A stretch of 13,640 nt of DNA from DYGX01 sp035325905 (GTDB lineage: Bacteria; Chloroflexota; Anaerolineae; Aggregatilineales; Aggregatilineaceae): contig DAOKYY010000095.1 of NCBI GenBank assembly GCA_035325905.1, positions 1 through 13,640 of the forward strand, written 5' to 3'. The translations under genes and the position numbers were made by a program. The notes under the pieces were generated by a model that saw only the letters and a list, made by a program, of their open reading frames with translations, did not search any database and was not told where the DNA came from. Below, one piece after another: positions 6,693-13,083 of this stretch (positions are counted from its first letter, which is position 1; every line of letters starts with the position of its first letter).

Positions 6693-7814
6693 ATGAGCAT
6701 CGGACCATCGTCACTCCATCCCCTCGGCGGACGGTTCAAGGACCGGGCCAGCGCCCGACTCCTCGCGGCGCTGCTGGCGGCGCTGATCGCGCTGTCGAGC
6801 CTATCTGCGGCGCTGGCGCAGGGCGAGACGCCCGCCTCGGCGCGGCTGAACGGCATCCGGCACGTCTACCAGGACTGGAATAACTGCGGCCCGGCCAACC
6901 TGACCATGGCCCTATCCTATTTCGGCTGGAGCTACGGGCAGCAACGCGCGGCGAGCTTCCTCAAGCCGGCCATCGAAGACAAGAACGTGTCACCGGCGGA
7001 GATGGTCGCCTTCGTCAACGCGCCGCAGAACGAGCTGCCGGACGTGCGCGCCTTCTGGCGCTTCGGCGGCACGATCGACCTGCTCAAGCGCCTGATCGCC
7101 GCCGGTTTCCCGGTCGTGGTCGAGAGCGGCTACGATGTCGAGGACCTGGGCTGGATGGGCCACTACGAGACGGTTGTCGCCTACGACGACAACACGCAGA
7201 CGATCTGGGTCTACGACAGCTATCTGGGCATCGGCAGCGGCTATGGGCGGACCTACAGCTATGACGAGTTTGACAACTGGTGGCGGCACTTCAACCGCAC
7301 GTTCCTGGTCTTCTTCCCGCTGGAGCGCACCGAAGAGCTGCGCGCGCTGCTTGGCCCCTACGAGGATGTGAGCTGGGCGGCCAACACGGCGCTGAACAAG
7401 GCGCTTCAGGAAGCCGCCGCCGATCAGTCCGATGGCTGGGCGTGGTTCAACGCGGGCGTCTCGGCGGCCAAGCTCGGCAACTATTACGACGCGGCGTCGT
7501 ATTTCGACCTCGCCTTCGCGCAGGGGCTGCCCTTCCGCGTGACGTGGTATCACTTCGCGCCCTACGAGGCGTACTATAACGTCGGGCGCTACCAGGACGT
7601 GATCGACCTCGCGAACAATACCGAGGCGACCACGCTCTACGTCGAGGAAACCTACTATTGGCGTGGCATGGCCTACGCGGCTCAGGGCCTCACCGGCGAC
7701 GCCCAGACGCAGTTTGAGCTGGCGCTGGACTACAACCGCAACTTCACCGCCGCCGCAGATGCCCTCGCCCGCGTCGAAGCGGGCCAGGCCGTCATGCCGA
7801 GCATGGCGCACTGA
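6693..7814 (+). CDS. Secreted C39-like peptidase with TPR repeats (copy 1)
   Basis: This 373-residue protein begins with a basic stretch and a hydrophobic segment (about 22-42) ending ALAQ, read as a signal peptide cut near residue 42. The papain-like C39 (peptidase_C39_2) domain follows. Its candidate catalytic residues are Cys65 in NNCGPANLTMALSYFGW, His157 in GHYETVVAYDD and Asp175 in VYDSYLG, with Gln60 in the oxyanion-hole position. The C-terminal half (about 235-362) has TPR-like helical pairs, for example WAWFNAGVSAAKLGNYYDAASYFDLAF and WRGMAYAAQGLTGDAQTQFELAL. It is probably an extracellular or membrane-surface cysteine protease or amidase with a protein-binding tail. ATG 6693 has GAGG (6680-6683) 9 bases upstream; a TTG at 6678 would add five residues. 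It is followed 14 bases later by a paralogue. The target is unknown. Confidence 0.85.
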   Translation: MSIGPSSLHPLGGRFKDRASARLLAALLAALIALSSLSAALAQGETPASARLNGIRHVYQDWNNCGPANLTMALSYFGWSYGQQRAASFLKPAIEDKNVSPAEMVAFVNAPQNELPDVRAFWRFGGTIDLLKRLIAAGFPVVVESGYDVEDLGWMGHYETVVAYDDNTQTIWVYDSYLGIGSGYGRTYSYDEFDNWWRHFNRTFLVFFPLERTEELRALLGPYEDVSWAANTALNKALQEAAADQSDGWAWFNAGVSAAKLGNYYDAASYFDLAFAQGLPFRVTWYHFAPYEAYYNVGRYQDVIDLANNTEATTLYVEETYYWRGMAYAAQGLTGDAQTQFELALDYNRNFTAAADALARVEAGQAVMPSMAH

Positions 7815-7828
7815 GCGAGAGGCTCTGC

Positions 7829-8902
7829 GTGAGGCCGTTTCGACCCGTCTTTGCGCTGGTTGTTCTGCTGGCGGGGCTGGCGCTGAGCGTGGCTCCGGCC
7901 CGCGCGCAAGACCCCTCAACCGCCCGTCTCGACCATTACCGGCTCAAATTCGAGTTCCAGACGTGGTGTAACTGCGGCCCGGCGAACCTGACGATGGCGC
8001 TGTCCTATTTCGGCTGGCAGCCCGATCAGCACACCGCCGAGGCGTGGCTCAAGCCGAGCGTAGAGGATCGCAACGTCTCCCCCGCCGAGCTGGCGCGCTA
8101 CGTGCTGGAACAGGACGAACTGCCGGGCTTGCGCGCGCTGTGGCGCTATGGCGGCACTATCGACCTGATCACGGCGTTCATCACCGCCGACCTGCCGGTG
8201 ATCGTCGAGAGCGGCTTTCAGCCCGACGGCGAGGAGTGGATGGGCCACTACAAGACCGTCATCGGCTATGATGACGCGGCGCAGACGATCTGGGTCTTCG
8301 ATACCTACCAGGGCCAGGGGCCAACCTACGACGGGATCGCGACGACCTACGGCGAGTTCGACCGCTGGTGGCGGCATTTCAATTACGTGTTCCTGGTGAT
8401 CTACCCGCAAGAGCGCGAAGACGAGGTCGCCGCGATCCTCGGCCCGTATGGCGACCCGGCTTATGCCGCCGAGGCCGCTCTCGCGACGGCGCAGGACGAG
8501 GCGGCGCGGCGCGATGATCGCTGGGCGTGGTTCAACGCGGGCACGTCCGCCGCCAAGCTGGGCCGCTACGACGAAGCCGCCATCTATTATGACGAGGCGT
8601 TCCGCCAGGAGCTGCCCTTTCGGATGCTGTGGTACCAGTTCGGCCCGTTCGAGACGCTCTATCACACCGGGCGCTACGACGAACTGATCGCGCTGGCGGA
8701 CACGGTGGCCGCGACGACGCCTTACCTCGAAGAAACGCACCTCTGGCGCGGGCTGGCATTGCACGCGCTGGGCCGTCAGGCCGAGGCGCAGGCCGAGATC
8801 GAAGCGGCGCTCGCCTTCAACGCTAACAATCAGGCCGCGCTGGACGCCTACGCCCGGATCACGTCGGGAGCGGTCGCCGCGCCGGACGCCGCCGGGGACT
8901 GA
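7829..8902 (+). CDS. Secreted C39-like peptidase with TPR repeats (copy 2)
   Basis: This 357-residue paralogue of the preceding gene is collinear over its whole length. The signal peptide is about residues 1-26, ending APARA before QDPS. The C39 triad candidates are Cys49 in CNCGPANLTMALSYFGW, His140 in GHYKTVIGYDD and Asp158 in VFDTYQG, with Gln44 as oxyanion-hole residue. The block CGPANLTMALSYFGW is identical in both copies. An extra Cys (Cys47) lies two residues before the catalytic one and is Asn in copy 1. TPR-like repeats fill about 225-345 (WAWFNAGTSAAKLGRYDEAAIYYDEAF and WRGLALHALGRQAEAQAEIEAAL). The start is GTG 7829, with GAGAGG (7817-7822) 6 bases upstream. The 14-base spacing to copy 1 implies one transcript. 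Conservation of all active-site positions in both suggests both are functional enzymes with different targets. Confidence 0.85.
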   Translation: MRPFRPVFALVVLLAGLALSVAPARAQDPSTARLDHYRLKFEFQTWCNCGPANLTMALSYFGWQPDQHTAEAWLKPSVEDRNVSPAELARYVLEQDELPGLRALWRYGGTIDLITAFITADLPVIVESGFQPDGEEWMGHYKTVIGYDDAAQTIWVFDTYQGQGPTYDGIATTYGEFDRWWRHFNYVFLVIYPQEREDEVAAILGPYGDPAYAAEAALATAQDEAARRDDRWAWFNAGTSAAKLGRYDEAAIYYDEAFRQELPFRMLWYQFGPFETLYHTGRYDELIALADTVAATTPYLEETHLWRGLALHALGRQAEAQAEIEAALAFNANNQAALDAYARITSGAVAAPDAAGD

Positions 8903-8994
8903 TTCGGAGCAACTTAACTGATGACCTTTGCGTACATTTAGATCAGTATGAACAGCGTTGCACAACCGAATTCAAAGGCACCTTGGGGGGACTC
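8903..8994. other. Intergenic junction into the lower-GC dehydrogenase cluster
   Basis: This AT-richer spacer marks a change of base composition between the C39 pair and the dehydrogenases. I find no convincing promoter pair: TTGCGT at 8928 and TATGAA at 8947 are only 13 bases apart. I find no good terminator either. The G-run at 8985-8990 is probably the ribosome binding site for the dehydrogenase. Confidence 0.4.
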
Positions 8995-9984
8995 ATGAAA
9001 GCGATTGTCTACACCCAATACGGTCCGCCAGAAGTTTTGCACCCCGCCGAAGTTGAAAAGCCTACATCGAAAGACAATGAAATCCTGATTAAAGTCCATG
9101 CGCGCCCCGTTGGGTACGGCGATCTGGCTGCGCGCAATTTTCGCAGCATGACTCCGCGCAAATTCAATATGCCGGGCCTGCTCTGGCTCCTGTCCAAACT
9201 GGCTTTCGGACTGCGCAAGCCGCGCATTCGCATTCTCGGCGCTGAGCTGGCCGGGGAAGTCGAAGCGGTTGGCAAGGATGTCACGCGCTTCAAAACCGGC
9301 GATCAGGTCTACGGCTATCTGGGGCCAAAATTCGGCGCGAATGCCGAGTATATCTGCATGCGAGAAACCAGTTCGGTGACGCACAAACCGGACAATTTGA
9401 GCTATGAAGAAGCTGCAACTGTACCGTATGGGGCAATGATGGCATTGAATCTGCTCAAGAAAGCGCACATCCGGCCCGGCCAAAAAGTGCTGATCAACGG
9501 CGCGTCGGGGTCCATCGGATCATATGCGTTGCAGCTTGCCAAACATGATGGCGCGGAAGTCACCGGGGTATGCGGCACGGCGCGCGTTGATATGGTCAAA
9601 GCATTGGGGGCCGATCATGTCATCGACTACACGCGCGAGGATTTCACCCAGAACGGCCAGCAGTACGATGTGATTTTCGACGTGCTGGGCAAAACCAGCT
9701 TCCCGCGCGCCAAAAAGTCGCTCAGCCCCCATGGTCTCATTCTATACGCCAGCTTCAAACTGCCACACCTGCTTCACATGCTGCGCACAGCGCGATCCCG
9801 CGGTCGAAAAGCGATCTGCGCGTTCTCCGGGGAGGGATACGCCTACCTGGATACGATCCGCGAACTCGTCGAGACGGGCGCAATGACAACAGTGGTGGAT
9901 CGCACGTTTCCGTTAGAGCAGGCTGCTGAAGCGCACCGCTACGCCGAATCTGGACAGCGCACAGGCCATGTTGTGATCACATCG
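8995..9984 (+). CDS. Medium-chain dehydrogenase/reductase, quinone-oxidoreductase-like (copy 1, end in gap)
   Basis: 330 residues are visible; family length is about 325-335, so only the last residue or residues and the stop are lost in the adjacent N run. It starts MKAIVYTQYGPPEVL, typical of NAD(P)H-dependent MDR enzymes. The GroES-like domain occupies about residues 1-125. The Rossmann cofactor motif is INGASGSIGSYALQLAK (167-183), followed by GADHVIDYTREDF. The catalytic zinc Cys/His ligands of true alcohol dehydrogenases are not evident (ARPVGYGDLAARN at the usual Cys position), which points to the zinc-free quinone-reductase branch. ATG 8995 has a G-run (8985-8990) 4 bases upstream. Base composition is lower in GC than flanking genes (31/60 in 9061-9120 and 29/60 in 9361-9420 by hand count). 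It is the first of a tandem set; the electron acceptor is unknown. Confidence 0.88.
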
Positions 9985-10084
9985 NNNNNNNNNNNNNNNN
10001 NNNNNNNNNNNNNNNNNNNNNNNNNNNNNNNNNNNNNNNNNNNNNNNNNNNNNNNNNNNNNNNNNNNNNNNNNNNNNNNNNNNN
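9985..10084. other. Assembly gap (100 Ns)
   Basis: Exactly 100 Ns occur here, the conventional placeholder for a scaffold gap of unknown size. The sequence before is the end of one MDR gene. The sequence after begins at about residue 105 of a second one. If the second gene is complete in nature, over 300 bases are missing. The near-repeats on both sides are a likely cause of the assembly break. Confidence 0.97.
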
Positions 10085-10770
10085 TCTTTGGGATCGCTGG
10101 TATGCGGGTGGGCGCCTATGCTGAATACAAGGTGATGCCGGAAGGCGCAGGGTTAGCGCTTAAACCTGCCAATCTGACCTACGCCGAAGCCGCTGCCATC
10201 CCGAATGGGGCCTTGACCGCGCTGACCTTCCTCCGAAACATGGGCCATGTCCAGCAGGGCCAGGCCGTGTTGATCATCGGTGCATCGGGCAGCGTCGGCT
10301 CGGCGGCGGTCCAGATCGCCAAGCACTTCGGCGCAGAAGTCACCGGAGTGTGCAGCACGGTGAATGTTGAACTGGTCAAAGCGCTGGGCGCGGATCACGT
10401 CATCGATTACACGCAACAGGATTTCACCCAAAACGGCCAGACCTACAACGTCATTTTCGATACGGTCGGCAGGAGTTCGTTTTCGGCCTGCAAGAACTCG
10501 CTGACTGCCACCGGCCGCTATCTCGCCGGAGCAGGAGGGCTGCGTGAATTTGGTTACATGCTGCGCACGTCGCTGTTCGGCGGTAAGAAAGCACTGGCCG
10601 GGGTTTCGTCCGAAAAACAGGATGATTTAGCGTTCGTGAAAGACCTGGTGGAAGCAGGCGCGATCCGGCCGGTGATTGATCGTACCTATCCACTGGACCA
10701 GATCGTCGAAGCGCACCGCTATGTCGATACCGGACGCAAAAAGGGAAACGTGGTTATCACCGTAGCATAA
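10085..10770 (+). CDS. Medium-chain dehydrogenase/reductase (copy 2, 5' end in gap)
   Basis: This is the C-terminal part, about 228 residues, of a second zinc-free MDR enzyme parallel to copy 1. It opens at FGIAGMRVGAYAEYKVMPEG, equivalent to about residue 106 of copy 1. It then has the cofactor motif IIGASGSVGSAAVQIAK, GADHVIDYTQQDFTQNGQ and the C-terminal AHRYVDTGRKKGNVVITVA before TAA. Long stretches match copy 1 at the nucleotide level, for example around 9541-9690 against 10318-10467, so the pair arose by tandem duplication or paired acquisition. The frame continues through the Ns from copy 1, which is an artefact of the gap length and not a fusion. No terminator follows; a third start signal begins 14 bases later. 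Confidence 0.85.
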
Positions 10771-10773
10771 AAC

Positions 10774-10811
10774 GGAGAGGCGCTATGAAAGCCGTTGTGT
10801 ACGAACGATAG
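10774..10811 (+). pseudogene. Eight-codon stub of a third MDR dehydrogenase
   Basis: GGAGAGG (10774-10780) is followed 4 bases later by ATG 10785 and the reading MKAVVYER, then TAG (10809-10811). MKAVVYER followed by Tyr-Gly is a standard N-terminus of MDR enzymes and parallels MKAIVYTQYG of copy 1. Here the Tyr codon position reads TAG, and the downstream sequence shows no further dehydrogenase similarity in any frame. It is therefore a decayed or deleted third copy, or the scar of a recombination that removed it. A working eight-residue peptide is unlikely. Confidence 0.7.
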
Positions 10812-10916
10812 TGCATCGGTCAGCATCGGTTCGGCTGCCGCGCCTCACCCATCACACCGCCGCGTGAGCAAGACACGCCTGCCCGCGCTGTTGGTCCGGG
10901 GTAAGAATCCCACACC
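10812..10916. other. Intergenic region with no recognised gene
   Basis: After the dehydrogenase stub the DNA returns to high GC. The only structure noted is GCATCGGT repeated at 10813-10820 and 10823-10830, and a weak CTCAC/GTGAG pairing around 10846-10868. No gene or clear terminator is seen. Confidence 0.4.
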
Positions 10917-10946
10917 TTGACGCGCGGCGCGCGCCGGGGCTATGCT
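10917..10946 (+). promoter_or_regulatory. Sigma-70-like promoter of the Ser/Thr kinase gene
   Basis: TTGACG (10917-10922), an 18-base spacer and TATGCT (10941-10946) form a good promoter. Transcription would start near 10953, 33 bases before ATG 10986. The -35 box is identical to that of the DUF2142 promoter and the -10 box to that before the riboswitch, so these boxes support one another. Confidence 0.7.
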
Positions 10947-10985
10947 TAACGCGCGACACACACACGAAGCCCTGGAGCGCAGGGG

Positions 10986-12860
10986 ATGGCGGACCTCACC
11001 GGGCAGACGCTCGGCCAGTACCAGATCAGCGCGCGGATCGGGCGCGGCGGCATGGCGACCGTTTACCTCGCCCGCCAGCTCTCGATGGACCGCGACGTCG
11101 CGATCAAGGTCATCTCGGCGGAGCACGGCGATAACCCCGAATTCGTCGCGCGCTTCGAGCGCGAGGCGCATGTCATTGCGCGCCTGCAACACCCGCACAT
11201 TCTCCCGGTGATCGACTTCGGGCGCACCGATGAGTTCGTGTATCTCGTCATGCGCCTGGTCGAAGGCGGCACGCTGGCCCGCCGGATTGACGAGCCGTCG
11301 CTCACCCTGCGCCAGATTGGACGCTTCGTGGATCAGATCGCGTCGGCGCTCGAATACGCCCACCGGCTGGGCGTGGTGCACCGCGACCTCAAGCCCAACA
11401 ACGTGCTGCTCGACGAGCTGGACAACTGCTACCTGACCGATTTCGGCATCGCCAAGATGCTGGCCGGGGGGACCACGTCCAGCAGCCTGACCACGACCGG
11501 CGCGGTGATGGGCACGCCCGCCTACATGGCGCCGGAGCAGTGGCGCAGCGAAGCCGTAGACGCCCGCACGGACCTCTACGCGCTGGGCGTGATGTTGTAT
11601 GAGCTGCTGCTCGGCGCGCAGCCGTTCCAGGCGGACACGCCGTTCGGCATGATGTTCAAGCATGTGGACGAGACCCCGCCGCTGCCGCGCCGCGTCAACC
11701 CCGCCCTGCCCGAACGCGTCGAGCGCGTGCTGCTCTGCGCGCTCGACAAGAACCCGGCCCGGCGCTATGGCAACGCCGGGGCGCTCGCGCAGGATTTCCG
11801 CGCCGCGCTCGGCGGACTGCCGGACTCTCTCCTGAGCGTGCCCCTGCCCAGGGCGACGGCGGAGCAGATCGCGCGCGCCGCGACGCCGCCTCCTGCCGTC
11901 CCCCGCATGGCGGAGGTCACGCCGCCCGCCGCGATCCTGCCGCCGCCCGTCTACACGCCGCCTGCCGCGCCGCCAGTCGTGGCACCGCCGATGACCAAAG
12001 CGCCGCCTGTCGCGTCACGCCCCGCTCCGCGCCGGGTGCGCCGGGTGCGGTGGGCCGCGCTGCTCGCCGGAGCGATGGTGTTCGGCGCGCTGGCGCTGGC
12101 AGGGGTGTATCTGCTCTGGGACGACAAGCCCAATACGCCGCCCGCGATTGCCGAGAACCAGCCGTCGCCCACCGGGCGCGACCCGACCACGACCTCCTGG
12201 CCCGCTTCGCCCACCGCCGCCGGGCAGAGCGAGCAAGTCGCTGCGCCGCCATCGCCGATCGCGACCGCCACGCCGCCGCCTGCCTCGCCGGCGCGCGAAG
12301 TTTCTGCCTGTGGAGGGCTGGAGACGCGCGTGCGGGCCGGTCAGGGCGCGCGCACCACCCTGCTCCCCGCGCTCAACACCACCGTGCGCGCCACGCCGGG
12401 CCTGGACGGAGCCGAGCAGCGCAAGATTCCGCCGGGCCAGGTCTTTCAAGTGCTCGACGGCCCGTCGTGCGCCGACGAGATCGCGTGGTACCGGATCGAG
12501 GGCGTGGATCAGGGCGGCGCGTGGAGCGGCTGGATCGGCGAGGGCCGCGACGACACCTACTGGATCGAGCCGGTCGATGCCGGCCCGGCGATTTGCCCCG
12601 GCGCCCAGCCGCCGCGTCTGACGCCCGGCCAGCAAGGCCGCGTCACGCTGGAGCCGCCGCTGCCGAGCCGGGTGCGCGCCGCGCCGCACACCGGCGGTGA
12701 CTACCTCGGCCAGCTTCAGCCGGGGCGCGTCTTCACCGTGATCAGCGGCCCGGTCTGCGACGACCAGCAGCGTTGGTGGTGGCTGGTGCGTATGGGCGAT
12801 CTCGAAGGGTGGATGGCGGAAGGCGCGGGCGGCGATTATTACCTGGAGCCGGTCGCCTGA
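10986..12860 (+). CDS. PknB-type Ser/Thr protein kinase with TM helix and two SH3-like extracellular repeats
   Basis: This 624-residue receptor-like Hanks-type kinase has all key residues: glycine loop IGRGGMATVYLA (18-29), Lys41, Glu60, HRDLKPNN (132-139, Asp134), DFG (152-154), a Ser/Thr-rich activation loop (GGTTSSSLTTTGAVMGTPAYMAPE, 161-184) and the Asp/Gly of DLYALGVMLYE. It should phosphorylate itself and cytoplasmic proteins. A Pro/Ala-rich linker (about 300-345) and a basic RRVRRVRW stop precede a single transmembrane helix (about 356-377). Outside the cell, after another Pro/Thr-rich linker, are two related SH3-like modules (about 441-530 and 536-623) instead of PASTA repeats. Each has a Cys near its start (442, 537) and a second Cys 53-54 residues later (495, 591), probably a disulfide. 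ATG 10986 has GGAG (10974-10977) 8 bases upstream. The external ligand is unknown; cell-wall or peptide binding would be typical of SH3-like modules. Confidence 0.9.
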   Translation: MADLTGQTLGQYQISARIGRGGMATVYLARQLSMDRDVAIKVISAEHGDNPEFVARFEREAHVIARLQHPHILPVIDFGRTDEFVYLVMRLVEGGTLARRIDEPSLTLRQIGRFVDQIASALEYAHRLGVVHRDLKPNNVLLDELDNCYLTDFGIAKMLAGGTTSSSLTTTGAVMGTPAYMAPEQWRSEAVDARTDLYALGVMLYELLLGAQPFQADTPFGMMFKHVDETPPLPRRVNPALPERVERVLLCALDKNPARRYGNAGALAQDFRAALGGLPDSLLSVPLPRATAEQIARAATPPPAVPRMAEVTPPAAILPPPVYTPPAAPPVVAPPMTKAPPVASRPAPRRVRRVRWAALLAGAMVFGALALAGVYLLWDDKPNTPPAIAENQPSPTGRDPTTTSWPASPTAAGQSEQVAAPPSPIATATPPPASPAREVSACGGLETRVRAGQGARTTLLPALNTTVRATPGLDGAEQRKIPPGQVFQVLDGPSCADEIAWYRIEGVDQGGAWSGWIGEGRDDTYWIEPVDAGPAICPGAQPPRLTPGQQGRVTLEPPLPSRVRAAPHTGGDYLGQLQPGRVFTVISGPVCDDQQRWWWLVRMGDLEGWMAEGAGGDYYLEPVA

Positions 12861-12876
12861 CACCGCGTTCTTTCTC

Positions 12877-12905
12877 TTGCCGGGCAGCCCTCGTTGCGCT
12901 ATGCT
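12877..12905 (+). promoter_or_regulatory. Promoter of the riboswitch/EamA transcript
   Basis: TTGCCG (12877-12882), a 17-base spacer and TATGCT (12900-12905) precede the riboswitch. The -10 box and its context (GCTATGCTTA) repeat those of the kinase promoter. Transcription near 12912 would begin about 6 bases before the first riboswitch helix. Confidence 0.65.
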
Positions 12906-12917
12906 TACCTGTGTTCC

Positions 12918-13036
12918 GTCAACTGAAGGGTCGCTAGGGTTCCGCCGGCCCGCACCGGGTCTGGACCGAGCGCGACAGAACGCCGCTGCTGCGGCAGGCA
13001 CCTTGAGGCACAAAATGCCAGAGGGGGTAGGTTGGC
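12918..13036 (+). ncRNA. ykkC-family riboswitch, subtype-2-like (ppGpp/PRPP/nucleotide branch)
   Basis: The ykkC core is recognisable by eye. P1 is GTCGC (12930-12934) with GCGAC (12972-12976). It encloses TAGGGTTCCG (12935-12944), a CCGG/CCGG hairpin (12945-12958), and GGACCGAGC (12963-12971), which matches the GGUCCGAGnG element with a compensating change. Next come the P3 hairpin GCCGC/GCGGC (12982-12995), the CACC joint (12999-13002), and GGCA-CAAAA-TGCC (13007-13019), which matches the conserved GGnA-nAAAA-nnCC hairpin. AGAGGGGGTAGGTTGG then follows. GTCAAC (12918-12923) pairs with GTTGGC (13031-13036), giving a P0 helix as in ppGpp and PRPP riboswitches, and the CCCGGGAGA tail of guanidine-I RNAs is absent. 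The family call is strong and the ligand uncertain. It controls the EamA gene 47 bases downstream. Confidence 0.85.
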
Positions 13037-13054
13037 GCGCGCGAGCGTGTCTGA

Positions 13055-13076
13055 AACCTGAACCTGGCCGAGAGGT
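13055..13076 (+). promoter_or_regulatory. Possible riboswitch expression platform over the EamA ribosome binding site
   Basis: Two AACCT copies (13055-13059 and 13061-13065) lie between the riboswitch and the start codon. The second can pair with AGGT (13073-13076), which overlaps the GAGAGG ribosome binding site (13070-13075). Either can instead pair with AGGTT (13029-13033), which is part of the P0 strand. This gives a mutually exclusive choice suited to translational control. No U-tract is present, so a transcription terminator is unlikely. The direction of control is not determined. Confidence 0.4.
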
Positions 13077-13083
13077 GCATCCG

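Noticed and set aside
6693..8902. C39 proteins as part of a bacteriocin leader-processing and export system
   Set aside because: There is no ABC transporter, double-glycine precursor peptide or immunity-like small protein nearby. Both proteins have signal peptides and TPR tails instead of transporter domains.
8925..8978. CCTTTG/CAAAGG as a terminator before the dehydrogenase cluster
   Set aside because: Only 6 base pairs around a 42-base loop and no T-run.
8983..10770. A single long open frame reading as two fused MDR dehydrogenases
   Set aside because: It crosses 100 Ns; the first domain is already of full family length and the second lacks its N-terminal third. The shared frame is due to the arbitrary gap length.
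10785..10811. A functional eight-residue leader peptide before the kinase gene
   Set aside because: The sequence is the standard MDR N-terminus, follows another MDR gene, and lies upstream of the kinase promoter rather than in its transcript.
12918..13036. Guanidine-I assignment of the riboswitch
   Set aside because: The P3-side tail lacks the CCCGGGAGA-type element and an outer P0 helix can form, so a subtype-2-like ligand is favoured. Guanidine is kept only as a candidate to test.
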